DNA of 64,000 nt, from positions 175,698 to 239,697 of the forward strand of contig NZ_JACHCE010000010.1 of the NCBI RefSeq assembly GCF_014200605.1. The letters run 5' to 3'. The number at the start of each line of letters is the position of its first letter. Position 1 is the stretch's first letter. The DNA is from Pedobacter cryoconitis. GTDB lineage: Bacteria; Bacteroidota; Bacteroidia; Sphingobacteriales; Sphingobacteriaceae. The notes under the pieces are model-generated. The model made no database searches. It was given only the letters and a program-made list of their open reading frames with translations, and was not told where the DNA came from. Made by a program: the position numbers and the translations under genes. Below are positions 26,238 through 35,362 of this stretch, piece by piece.

Positions 26238-28171
26238 TCCAGCCTTTTTAAATAAAAATCAGTAGGTATATCTACGATCAGAGGGACCTTTTCTACTGCT
26301 ACAAAGCTTAAGTCAAGACCAAACCCTCTTTCTTCAGGTACACTGAATGTTTTAAGAATACTATAATAAGCCATAGTAAATCTTTCAATAAAACGAAGAC
26401 TGTTAGAGTTCGAAAGTACTTTTTCAATCACAACAAATCTGAAATCCCCAGCGATATTATGCTCTTTTAAAGAGGCATATTTACTGGTAATATCAATTTC
26501 TCCGTTTTTAACCATCTCTTCCACTACCTTTCTAAACAGCACGTTTACACGTTGTTCGACACGGAATCCCAGACGGAAATCTATTCTGATCAGTTTTTTG
26601 TCTACTAACTGCTCTACTTTATATTCCATGGTAAAAGGCTCGTCAGTTACATCTACGTGCAATAACCAATAGACATCAGCTCTTTTTGGATGTTTCTGAA
26701 TGATCGAATACATGATCGAAGATTCAATTTCAAAATTGAAATTGGCACTGGTCAGATAAACCAGCTGTGAAGCATATTTAGGAATAGTTTCATCTTCACT
26801 GATGTTACTGATAATCGGGAAGTATTTCTCTATATCCACAAAACGCATATAGCGGTTTCTGATTCTGCGGCCGTTTGACCATGCCCACATAATAGAGAAA
26901 AGCGACATACCCAGGATCAGTGTAAACCAGCCGCCATGTAGTATTTTCACTGCATTACCTGCAAGGAAAGTCAATTCGATCACACCGTAAATAGTTAAAA
27001 ATATCACAATCAGGTACATTGGAACCTTTTTGCGCATCAGGAAAATTGAGACTAAAATGGTTGTCATCAACATAGCTACGGTAATTGATAAACCGTATGC
27101 AGCTTCCATATGTTCTGATTTCTGGAAGATTAATACTACCAGGATACAACCAATAAACAAGACCCAGTTCATAGAAGGCACATATAATTGTCCTTTTGAA
27201 TTACTTGGGTAATTGATTTTAACTTTAGGCCATAAGTTTAACCTGACTGCTTCTGAAATCAGCGTAAATGATCCTGAAATCAATGCCTGACTTGCTACAG
27301 CAGCTGCTACAGTTGCAATCAGGATACCATAGATTAAGAACCAGTCTGGCATAATATGGAAGAATGGGTTAACCTCTCCTAAATGTTTTCCCTGTAACTG
27401 CCATAACCATACACCCTGTCCCATATAACTTAAAATCAGACAGATTTTAACATATACCCAACTCACACGGATATTGGAACGTCCGCAGTGGCCAAGATCA
27501 GAATATAATGCCTCTGCTCCTGTTGTACATAAGAACACTGCACCAATAATCAGAAATGCTTCTGGATTAGTGGTCAGGATATGATAAGCATAATAAGGAT
27601 TAACAGCTTTCAGTATTTCTGGAAACTGCATCACATAAACAGCACCTAAAACAGCGATCATAGTAAACCAAAGCCACATAATGGGACCAAATGCTTTACC
27701 AATAAATGAAGTTCCGAATTGCTGAATACCGAACAGGAAGGTAATTATTAAAATGACGATCGGCACGGTTGGCAGATCTTTATAAATAATCCCTAATCCT
27801 TCAATTGCTGAAGAAACGGTCACCGCCGGGGTCATAATCCCATCTGCTAAAAGAGCTGCACCACCAATCATTGCCGGAATAATGAGCCATTTTGCTTTAC
27901 GTTTAACCAATGAGTATAAAGAGAAAATACCACCCTCACCTTTATTGTCCGCCTGAAGCGTTATGATTACGTATTTTATAGTAGTTTGAAGTGTTAATGT
28001 CCAGAAGATACAAGATACACCACCAAGTATCAGGTCTGCTGTAATGAGTCTATCGCCAATAATTGCTTTAAAAACATAGAGCGGAGAAGTACCGATATCC
28101 CCGTAAATAATCCCTAAGCTAATGAGTAAACCTGCCGCGGTTAGCTTATTGACGTCTTTATGATTTGCCAT
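26234..28171 (-). CDS. kup: Kup-family potassium uptake protein
   Basis: A potassium:proton symporter of 645 residues with about 12 N-terminal helices and a C-terminal cytoplasmic domain. Family signatures are visible: GIIYGDIGTSPLYVFKA near the start, NKGEGGIFSLY, and ALLADGIMTPAVTVSSAIEG. Length and order are normal for Kup/Trk-D. It is convergent with AraC, and the two stop codons overlap by 4 bases. A TACATTTG -7 element lies 20 bases upstream. Confidence 0.93.
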   Translation of the reverse strand: MANHKDVNKLTAAGLLISLGIIYGDIGTSPLYVFKAIIGDRLITADLILGGVSCIFWTLTLQTTIKYVIITLQADNKGEGGIFSLYSLVKRKAKWLIIPAMIGGAALLADGIMTPAVTVSSAIEGLGIIYKDLPTVPIVILIITFLFGIQQFGTSFIGKAFGPIMWLWFTMIAVLGAVYVMQFPEILKAVNPYYAYHILTTNPEAFLIIGAVFLCTTGAEALYSDLGHCGRSNIRVSWVYVKICLILSYMGQGVWLWQLQGKHLGEVNPFFHIMPDWFLIYGILIATVAAAVASQALISGSFTLISEAVRLNLWPKVKINYPSNSKGQLYVPSMNWVLFIGCILVVLIFQKSEHMEAAYGLSITVAMLMTTILVSIFLMRKKVPMYLIVIFLTIYGVIELTFLAGNAVKILHGGWFTLILGMSLFSIMWAWSNGRRIRNRYMRFVDIEKYFPIISNISEDETIPKYASQLVYLTSANFNFEIESSIMYSIIQKHPKRADVYWLLHVDVTDEPFTMEYKVEQLVDKKLIRIDFRLGFRVEQRVNVLFRKVVEEMVKNGEIDITSKYASLKEHNIAGDFRFVVIEKVLSNSNSLRFIERFTMAYYSILKTFSVPEERGFGLDLSFVAVEKVPLIVDIPTDFYLKRLD

Positions 28172-28190
28172 TTTTTTTATTTGAGTGGCG

Positions 28191-28198
28191 CAAATGTA
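28191..28198 (-). promoter_or_regulatory. -7 element of kup
   Basis: On the minus strand this reads TACATTTG, a match to TAnnTTTG, 20 bases before the kup start. A good -33 TTTG is not evident. Confidence 0.45.
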
Positions 28199-28438
28199 GG
28201 GATTGTTCTACATTGAAGGGTAGTATAATTCTAAAAAAATAATATTTAATCCAATCTGTTTAAACATCTTACAATATTCTTAAAGATAATCTACAGTGCC
28301 CCTGAACAAAATTCTTCTATAAATTTAGAGTTCAATATTAAAAATCTCCCTTTCCAATATTAAATCTATGTTAACTTAAAAACATCATTAACAGAATGAT
28401 AATTACATATTACCAAACTGTTAATTTACCTTTACCCC

Positions 28439-28654
28439 GTGCCGCTACCAATTTTCATTTTCCACGAATTACTTTTTAGAATCGAACTGTTTGACCCAAA
28501 TGTTGGTTCTTACATTTCCCACAGTTACAACAAATCGGGCGCGATAATCGTGACCACTACCCGAACGATTAAGGTTCGGCGGGGATTATTAAATAAACAA
28601 TTTAAAGATCCTACGCTCATACCCGAAGCTGATCTGCAGAAACTGATTGCCTGA
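28439..28654 (+). CDS. Doubtful small ORF between kup and the DUF47 gene
   Basis: This is the only open frame in the 552-base gap 28172-28723. It starts with GTG, has no ATG and no ribosome site, and would encode 71 residues. The second half (RTIKVRRGLLNKQFKDPTLI..) looks protein-like, while the first half is hydrophobic and unconvincing. A second overlapping frame from an ATG near 28394 could supply another beginning with a frameshift. It may be a remnant or a small protein of unknown function. Confidence 0.25.
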   Translation: MPLPIFIFHELLFRIELFDPNVGSYISHSYNKSGAIIVTTTRTIKVRRGLLNKQFKDPTLIPEADLQKLIA

Positions 28655-28723
28655 TATCTAATCTCATACAGAGTTGACGAAGACTTAACATTGCCTGTTT
28701 ATTTTTACAGAAACCCCATTCCC

Positions 28724-29365
28724 ATGAATTCTGTATTTAATTTCTTCAGTCCAAAAGATAAAAAGTTCCAGCCGCTGTTTGAGCAGGATGCTAAAAATCT
28801 GGTTAAAATATCGCAAAGCCTGTTACAGACCGTAACTACTGAAGATGCTGAGAAAAGAATAGCTCATTTCAGGGAAACAGAAAGACTGGAACAAGCCGGA
28901 GATGATATTACGCATTCAATCTTCCTGGAACTGAGCAAGAATTTTATTACTCCTTTTGACAGAGAAGATATCCATGCTTTAGTAAGTGCGCTGGATGATG
29001 TTGCAGACTATATCTATGCGACTTCCCTGAATATCGAATTGTATAAGATCACTGTTTTCAGTCAGGAAATTGTACATCTTGCTAAGTTAATCACAGAAAT
29101 GTCCAAAGATCTGGAATTAGCGATAACAGAGCTCCGTAATTTCAAGAATACCAAAATTATTGCTGATGTTTGTTTAAGAATTAATAAAGGAGAGAGCCAG
29201 GCAGATTTTCTTTGTAATACTGCCATTGCCCGTTTGTTTATCTCAGAAACAGATGCGATTGAGCTCATCAAGCAAAAAGAGATTCTCCAGACCCTGGAGA
29301 TGGCCACCGATAAATGCGATGATGCAGCCAATGTGCTTGAGGCTATCCTGATTAAAAACGCATAG
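28724..29365 (+). CDS. DUF47-family (PhoU-like) protein
   Basis: A cytoplasmic all-helical protein of 213 residues, related to PhoU and to the regulators paired with Pit-type phosphate carriers. Visible family features are the N-terminal FFSPKDKKFQPLFEQ and the two-fold helical repeat with ERLEQAGDDITHSIF and ALDDVADYIY metal-binding-type motifs. I choose the ATG at 28724; the longer frame adds 11 residues with no family match. Members normally precede a pit gene. None is here: the next gene, 6 bases away, is a phosphoesterase. Confidence 0.85.
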   Translation: MNSVFNFFSPKDKKFQPLFEQDAKNLVKISQSLLQTVTTEDAEKRIAHFRETERLEQAGDDITHSIFLELSKNFITPFDREDIHALVSALDDVADYIYATSLNIELYKITVFSQEIVHLAKLITEMSKDLELAITELRNFKNTKIIADVCLRINKGESQADFLCNTAIARLFISETDAIELIKQKEILQTLEMATDKCDDAANVLEAILIKNA

Positions 29366-29371
29366 ATAAGC

Positions 29372-30508
29372 ATGTCATCAGAAAATAAGAAAACACCATT
29401 ATTCAAATTAAACCAACCAGACGACAACTATAAATTCCAGCCGCTGCCAGAACCCTTTGGAGAATATCCATACCATTTAAAACCAGAAATGTCTTTGCCT
29501 GATCCGCATAAAATGGTTTTTCAGGTTGCTGGTGATACCGGAGGTTTAAAATCTCCATCTTTTCAAAAGCTCATTGCAGAAGAAATGGGCAAACAGTATT
29601 ATCAGGCTAAAAACCCGGCAGACCGGCCAATGTTTCTTTATCATGTAGGTGATATCGTTTATCATTTTGGTGAGGCCGATCAGTATGAACGTCAGTTTTT
29701 CATACCTTATAAAGATTATCCTTCCCCTGTTTATGCCATTGCCGGCAACCATGACAGTGATGTCAATTCAAACGCTAAAATCCCTTATTCAAGCCTTGCA
29801 CCCTTTACAAGTGTATTTTGTGGAAAGGCTCCAAGACCTGTTCCTTTCGGCTCGAAACTAAATCGTATGAGCGGAATGCAGCCTCATGTCTACTGGACCT
29901 TACAAACTCCATTGGCTAATATCATAGGCCTGCATAGCAATGTTCCCAAATTCGGAGTGATTACTGAAGAGCAAAAAGCCTGGTTTATTGAAGAACTGAA
30001 ACAAGCTGCAACCGAACACAGTGATAAAGCAATTATTGTTTGTGTGCATCATGCCCCCTACTCGGCAGATTTCAATCATAGTTCAAGTTTACCAATGATT
30101 AATTTCATGGCAGCATGTTTTGAAACAGCCGGAGTAACCCCCGATCTTGTATTAAGCGGACATGTCCATAATTATCAGCGTTTCAATAAAACCTATGCGA
30201 ATGGAAAAACAGTTCCATTTATCGTTTGTGGTGCAGGTGGTTTTGATGAACTGCATTGGCTGGCAGAAAGTGATGAGGTGATGTATACGGATAAAAGTGA
30301 GCTTTTCGACACAGTTACTTTAGAAAATGCCTGTACCATGCAGCATGGCTTTTTAAATCTGGAGATAGAAAAGACCGAAGAAGGACATCAGATTAACGGA
30401 AAATACTATGCAATTCCGCATGAGGGATTGAAACCTGGTGAAGACGCAGCACTGTTCGAAGAGTTTACGTATTTTTGTAAGCATGGCGACAAACAGGCTG
30501 TTCAATAA
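29372..30508 (+). CDS. Calcineurin-like metallophosphoesterase
   Basis: A 378-residue dinuclear-metal phosphohydrolase. The five blocks are present in order: VAGDTGG (first Asp), HVGDIVYHFGE, IAGNHDSD, CVHHAPY, and SGHVHNYQR. It has no signal peptide, so it acts in the cytoplasm. The substrate (nucleotide, phosphoprotein or lipid) cannot be told. It follows the DUF47 gene by 6 bases and overlaps the ABC transporter start, so the three are co-transcribed. Confidence 0.85.
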   Translation: MSSENKKTPLFKLNQPDDNYKFQPLPEPFGEYPYHLKPEMSLPDPHKMVFQVAGDTGGLKSPSFQKLIAEEMGKQYYQAKNPADRPMFLYHVGDIVYHFGEADQYERQFFIPYKDYPSPVYAIAGNHDSDVNSNAKIPYSSLAPFTSVFCGKAPRPVPFGSKLNRMSGMQPHVYWTLQTPLANIIGLHSNVPKFGVITEEQKAWFIEELKQAATEHSDKAIIVCVHHAPYSADFNHSSSLPMINFMAACFETAGVTPDLVLSGHVHNYQRFNKTYANGKTVPFIVCGAGGFDELHWLAESDEVMYTDKSELFDTVTLENACTMQHGFLNLEIEKTEEGHQINGKYYAIPHEGLKPGEDAALFEEFTYFCKHGDKQAVQ

Positions 30509-32339
30509 ATCTTCTCTGCAAAATTCTAAAAAAGAAAGTTTAACTATAAAAGAAAGATTAGCTGCACTGGGAAACCTGCCGGCTTTCTTTAAAATGGTCT
30601 GGCAGACGAGCCCCCGCATGACAATTTCTAACTTGTTATTGCGAATAGCACGTTCTGCAACTCCACTGGCCATGCTATATGTTGGTAAACTGATTATTGA
30701 TCAGGTTATCCTGTTTAGCAAAACACCTCAGAACCATGATCTAACCTATCTCTGGGAACTGATTGCTCTGGAATTTGCACTTGCAGTAAGCTCAGATTTA
30801 TTAAGCCGGGCGATTTCATTAATTGATAGTCTGCTTGGGGATCTTTTTTCTAAACATACTTCGATACAGATTATGGCTCATGCAGCCACCTTAGACCTGG
30901 ATCAATTTGAAGATTCTATCTTTTATGATAAACTGGAGCGTGCACGTCAGCAAACTGTAGGAAGGACTATTTTGCTTTCACAAGTGATGAGCCAGCTACA
31001 GGATCTGATTACAATGGGTTTTCTGGCAGCAGGACTGATTGTATTTAATCCCTGGCTGATCCTGCTTTTGTTTGTAGCTATCCTCCCCTCTTTTCTGGGA
31101 GAATCTTATTTCAATGACCAGAGTTATGCTTTAACAAGAGGGCAAACCCCCGAAAGAAGGGAACTGGATTATCTTCGTTTTTTAGGTGCCAGTGACGAAA
31201 CTGCTAAAGAAATCAAGATATTTAATCTTTCAGGTTTTGTCATCGATCGCTTTTCAGTTTTATCAGACAGGTTTTATCTTGCGAACAAAAAGCTGGCTAT
31301 ACAACGCTCGGCATGGGGAACTTTTTTTGCTTTATTAGGCACAGCGGGATATTATGGTGCTTATATCGTGATTATCCTGGATGCAGTTTCAGGGAAAGTC
31401 ACTATTGGTGAACTGACTTTTTTAGCAGGCTCTTTCCGCCAGCTGAGAGCTTTACTGGAAGGCATCCTGACCCGTTTTACTGCCGTATCTCAGGGAGCTA
31501 TTTACCTGCGTGACTTCTTTGAGTTTTTTGAGATTAATCCAAAGATTACCACAGCTGCAAAACCTATTCCTTTCCCAAGACCTATTCAAACCGGTTTTAC
31601 TTTCGAAGATGTCGGCTTCCGTTACCTGAATTCTGAGCGCTGGGCCAACAGACATTTGAGTTTTACTTTATTTGCTGGTGAAAAACTGGCTTTAGTTGGT
31701 GAAAACGGGGCAGGAAAAACTACCCTGGTTAAACTGCTGGCCCGGTTATATGATCCTACAGAAGGGCGAATTTTACTGGATGGAATAGATTTGAAAGCAT
31801 ATGACCTCGCTGATTTAAGGATGAACCTGGGGATTATCTTTCAGGATTATATCCGGTATCAGATGAGCTTTTCTCAAAATATAGCGGTTGGAAATATCAA
31901 AGAGAAAGAAAATGATCCTTTGATAAAATCTGCTGCGCATCAGAGTCTGGCTGATCAGCTTGCCGCCAAATTACCGGGACATTATGACCAGATGCTGGGT
32001 AAGCGGTTTTCGGAAGGTGTGGAACTTTCTGGCGGAGAATGGCAAAAAGTAGCTTTGGCAAGAGCCTATATGAAGGATTCGCAATTACTAATTCTGGATG
32101 AACCCACCGCAGCACTGGATGCCAGGGCTGAATACGAGGTATTTCAGCGTTTTTCGGAACTTACCCATGGAAAATCGGCAGTCTTGATTTCCCATCGTTT
32201 TTCTACGGTAAGAATGGCTGACAGGATCCTTGTACTGGAAAAAGGCGAACTCGTAGAAATAGGAAGCCATCAGCAATTACTGGATAAAAACGGCCGTTAT
32301 GCCGAATTGTTTAATCTCCAGGCTATGGGTTATCGTTAA
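30483..32339 (+). CDS. ABC transporter, fused permease and ATPase
   Basis: A half-transporter of the type IV exporter fold. An N-terminal six-helix domain (about 40-330) is followed by an ATPase with Walker A GENGAGKTT, the signature LSGGEWQ, Walker B LLILDEPTAALDAR and the switch histidine in LISHR. It would act as a homodimer. The signature variant SGGEWQ occurs in peptide or bacteriocin exporter relatives. I use the ATG at 30483 (618 residues), which overlaps the phosphoesterase by 26 bases; the open frame extends up to 30438. The substrate is unknown. Confidence 0.85.
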   Translation: MATNRLFNKSSLQNSKKESLTIKERLAALGNLPAFFKMVWQTSPRMTISNLLLRIARSATPLAMLYVGKLIIDQVILFSKTPQNHDLTYLWELIALEFALAVSSDLLSRAISLIDSLLGDLFSKHTSIQIMAHAATLDLDQFEDSIFYDKLERARQQTVGRTILLSQVMSQLQDLITMGFLAAGLIVFNPWLILLLFVAILPSFLGESYFNDQSYALTRGQTPERRELDYLRFLGASDETAKEIKIFNLSGFVIDRFSVLSDRFYLANKKLAIQRSAWGTFFALLGTAGYYGAYIVIILDAVSGKVTIGELTFLAGSFRQLRALLEGILTRFTAVSQGAIYLRDFFEFFEINPKITTAAKPIPFPRPIQTGFTFEDVGFRYLNSERWANRHLSFTLFAGEKLALVGENGAGKTTLVKLLARLYDPTEGRILLDGIDLKAYDLADLRMNLGIIFQDYIRYQMSFSQNIAVGNIKEKENDPLIKSAAHQSLADQLAAKLPGHYDQMLGKRFSEGVELSGGEWQKVALARAYMKDSQLLILDEPTAALDARAEYEVFQRFSELTHGKSAVLISHRFSTVRMADRILVLEKGELVEIGSHQQLLDKNGRYAELFNLQAMGYR

Positions 32340-32364
32340 GCTGGCTGCCCGTTTCTGTTTACGA

Positions 32365-32871
32365 TCAGTATTTTAAAGGCGTCCAGTGAATCAGATTCCC
32401 TGTAAATTCTTCATTGAAATAAAGAAAAAAGTCTTCTACAGTTGCAAAACCATCATTGATGGCCAGACGCACTAATGTTTCTTTGTCAATCAGTTCATAG
32501 TTTATAAAAACAGCTGGCCCATCATCATTAATTAAATTAGAATAGTCAATCTGTATCCTTTGCACTGACTGACACCTCAATATAGGTGCAAATTGAAATT
32601 CGTCAATGGAATTCAGATTAATAACCAGTTGAATTTCCATTCCTGCTCTCCATTCATTATCCAAATCTCTGCGGATAGTATGGATTTTGGCTTCCAGAAA
32701 TTCGCCAAAGTTATCACCATCCCAGCATTTGCCAAATTTCTCGAGATGACGACGCTGGAAATCCTGATAACTTCCGTCCAGGTCTCCTGGACCTAGCAGT
32801 AGACCTTTCCATATTTTCTCCAGAAAATAATTAGGCTGATGATTGACTTCTGTTCCGAATGATAATTTCAT
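32365..32871 (-). CDS. Hypothetical protein, unknown family
   Basis: A soluble 168-residue protein rich in Asp, Glu, Phe and Trp, without signal peptide, Cys motif or membrane segment. I recognise no domain. Codon use is like the neighbours and no frameshift is seen. It is convergent with the ABC transporter (25 bases between stops) and lies downstream of the aldo/keto reductase gene on the same strand, 56 bases away. Confidence 0.6.
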   Translation of the reverse strand: MKLSFGTEVNHQPNYFLEKIWKGLLLGPGDLDGSYQDFQRRHLEKFGKCWDGDNFGEFLEAKIHTIRRDLDNEWRAGMEIQLVINLNSIDEFQFAPILRCQSVQRIQIDYSNLINDDGPAVFINYELIDKETLVRLAINDGFATVEDFFLYFNEEFTGNLIHWTPLKY

Positions 32872-32927
32872 TTATTGTCTTTTTTGTTAAATGGAGCCCC
32901 TGATATTAAACCTGCCGTTCTGAGCTG

Positions 32928-33824
32928 TTATCTGTGCGCTAAATAATAGTTTGCTGGTGATACTCTTAATAGTAAATCCATTTCCTGTACAGTAAGCTTA
33001 GGGAAATTAACTGCCGCAGCAATATCTTCTAATTGTGCCTGAGTTCTTATTCCCATAACAGCACTGTTTAAAGCCTGGTTTTGTAAAACGAAACGTATAG
33101 CTGTCTGCGCAGAAGAACTGTTTCTGCCGGTTATGGAATGTACAATTTCTGCAGCATGGGCAACTTCTCCGGCCGACCAGTTCAAATAAGAAGCTGCCGG
33201 TTTATCAACTAATAGTCCCTGGGCAATACTACCACGTCCTAATACACCAATACCATTTTTTTGGAGCAATTCCAGAGATTCTTCTTCCGGTCTTCTGTCC
33301 AGCAGGCTATACTGCATCATTACACTCACAATTCCGGATCGCTGAACATATTCACGGATCACATTTGGCCGGATAGATGAAATACCATAATGTCTGATTT
33401 TCCCTTGTTGTTTTAAAATCTCAAAGGCTTCAATAGTTTCATCAATCGGGTCTTCCATAGTTCCGCCATGCAACTGATAAAGATCAATATAATCGGTTTG
33501 CAGTCTTTTCAGGCTTCCTTCGACTGCTGACAAAATATATTCCTTTTTTGGATTCCAGTCCCAGCCATTTCCGTCAGCTCTGTGCTGGTTTCCAACTTTA
33601 GTCGCAATAATAACCTGATCCCGTTTTAATTTTAACAGGTTACCTATTTTAACTTCATTCTCCCCATGCTCATAAAGATCTGCTGTATCAAAGTAATTAA
33701 TCCCAAGTTCAACCGCTTTTTCAATGATCAGTTCATTCTCTTTGGTGTTGCCTGATAAAGACATACAGCCGAATCCAATTTTGCTGATTTCAAGATCAGA
33801 TTTTCCAAGTTTTGAATATTGCAT
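32928..33824 (-). CDS. Aldo/keto reductase
   Basis: A 298-residue NADPH-dependent carbonyl reductase with the (beta/alpha)8 fold. The catalytic tetrad is visible: Asp and Tyr in YFDTADLYEHG, Lys in IIATKVGN and His in LYQLHGG. The C-terminal segment QTAIRFVLQNQALNSAVMGIR is the usual cofactor-binding end. The closest general type is the YajO/Tas-like stress group. Physiological substrate unknown. Confidence 0.9.
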   Translation of the reverse strand: MQYSKLGKSDLEISKIGFGCMSLSGNTKENELIIEKAVELGINYFDTADLYEHGENEVKIGNLLKLKRDQVIIATKVGNQHRADGNGWDWNPKKEYILSAVEGSLKRLQTDYIDLYQLHGGTMEDPIDETIEAFEILKQQGKIRHYGISSIRPNVIREYVQRSGIVSVMMQYSLLDRRPEEESLELLQKNGIGVLGRGSIAQGLLVDKPAASYLNWSAGEVAHAAEIVHSITGRNSSSAQTAIRFVLQNQALNSAVMGIRTQAQLEDIAAAVNFPKLTVQEMDLLLRVSPANYYLAHR

Positions 33825-34108
33825 CTTATTTATCTTTATAATGTGTCCCGGCTCAACAAAAGGATCATTTTTTTAGGCGAGCTTGTGAAATGACTAAATT
33901 AATTGTTTTTTTCAATCTTGCAACAGATTTCCACTAATGTTTACCAGGGCCTCGTTATCAATTGTTTGTTCCTGTTTTTAAGATTAACAGGCAATGATTT
34001 CGATTCATGAATTAAAAAACCTTTCCGCTTAAGCCATCAAAACTGAACAATTTAACCTATTTTGTTGTTTGAAAAATAATAAATAGAGAATAAACCCCAA
34101 TTAAATTA

Positions 34109-35347
34109 ATGGATACTTTTACTACGATTACCATTTTGGTAACCATCAGCGCGCTCATTTCTTATCTGAATCACCGTTACGTTAAATTACCCGGTACTAT
34201 AGGTATCATGGTTATTGCAATCAGTCTTTCGGTAGTTATTATGATTACCGGAAAGACCTTTCCTTCAGTTTATAATTTTATTGCTGAGCTTACTTCAAGT
34301 ATAGATTTTACTAAAACCCTGCTGGATGTCATGCTGGCATTTTTACTTTTTGCCAGTGCATTACATTTTGATTATGAAAAACTTAAAGCACAAAAAAGGC
34401 CTGTACTGATTTTGAGTACAGTAGGTGTTATAGGCTGTACGACCATATTTGGTTTTCTTTTTTACTGGGCCGCATCTTTTCTTCATATAGAAATCCCATT
34501 GATGTATTGTTTTCTTTTTGGTGCACTGATCTCTCCTACTGATCCTGTGGCTGTATTATCAATTTTAAAGAAATCAAAAATACCACCTTCACTGGAAACT
34601 ATCATTGGTGGTGAATCGCTTTTTAATGACGGTGTGGGTATCCTTTTATTTGTAACCTTAAGGGAGCTAACAGAAAATACAGGTATGGCATTTTCCTGGT
34701 CACATTCTTCACTTTTGTTTGCACAGGAAGTATTCGGAGGTATTTTACTCGGTGTAGCATCAGGTTATTTCTGCACCCGTCTGGTTAAGAAAGTGGATGA
34801 GCTGCAAACGATATTGATGATCACCTTAGCTATGGTCATGGGAATTTCTGTTGTTGGCGGGTTACTTCATGTCTCTATTCCATTAGCTGCTGTGACCGCA
34901 GGGTTAATGCTGAGTAACATGAAGATTGGTGAAAATTCAAATACAGCACATTTGAAGGATATACTCGATAAGGTTTGGGGATTGATCGACGATCTGCTGA
35001 ATACAATTCTTTTTGTGATGATTGGGTTGCAGATTGTAATTATACCTTTCTTTAAAAACTACTGGCTGATCAGCTTACTTTCGGTTATTTTTGTACTGAT
35101 TGCAAGAGGGTTGAGTATTGCTGCGCCGACTATCCTGATGAAAAGATCGCTGAAAACAGATTATAACAGATTAGGAATTCTGATCTGGGCCGGATTAAGA
35201 GGTGGTATTTCCGTTGCACTTGCTTTATCTTTACCTGATTCACCTTATAAACCACTGATTGTTTCTGCAAGTTATATCATCGTTATATTTTCAATTGTCG
35301 TACAGGGATTGACCTTAAATAAGGTAGTTAACAAATTGGTAAAATAA
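34109..35347 (+). CDS. CPA1-family Na+/H+ antiporter
   Basis: A 412-residue inner-membrane exchanger with about 12 helices. The family core ISPTDPVAVLSILK and GGESLFNDGVGILLF, with the paired acidic residues of the ion site, is intact. It lacks the long C-terminal cytoplasmic tail of eukaryotic NHE. It is 15 bases from the CPA2 antiporter and forms an operon with it. With kup nearby it contributes to sodium, potassium and pH balance. Confidence 0.88.
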   Translation: MDTFTTITILVTISALISYLNHRYVKLPGTIGIMVIAISLSVVIMITGKTFPSVYNFIAELTSSIDFTKTLLDVMLAFLLFASALHFDYEKLKAQKRPVLILSTVGVIGCTTIFGFLFYWAASFLHIEIPLMYCFLFGALISPTDPVAVLSILKKSKIPPSLETIIGGESLFNDGVGILLFVTLRELTENTGMAFSWSHSSLLFAQEVFGGILLGVASGYFCTRLVKKVDELQTILMITLAMVMGISVVGGLLHVSIPLAAVTAGLMLSNMKIGENSNTAHLKDILDKVWGLIDDLLNTILFVMIGLQIVIIPFFKNYWLISLLSVIFVLIARGLSIAAPTILMKRSLKTDYNRLGILIWAGLRGGISVALALSLPDSPYKPLIVSASYIIVIFSIVVQGLTLNKVVNKLVK

Positions 35348-35362
35348 ATTCATAATGAATAT

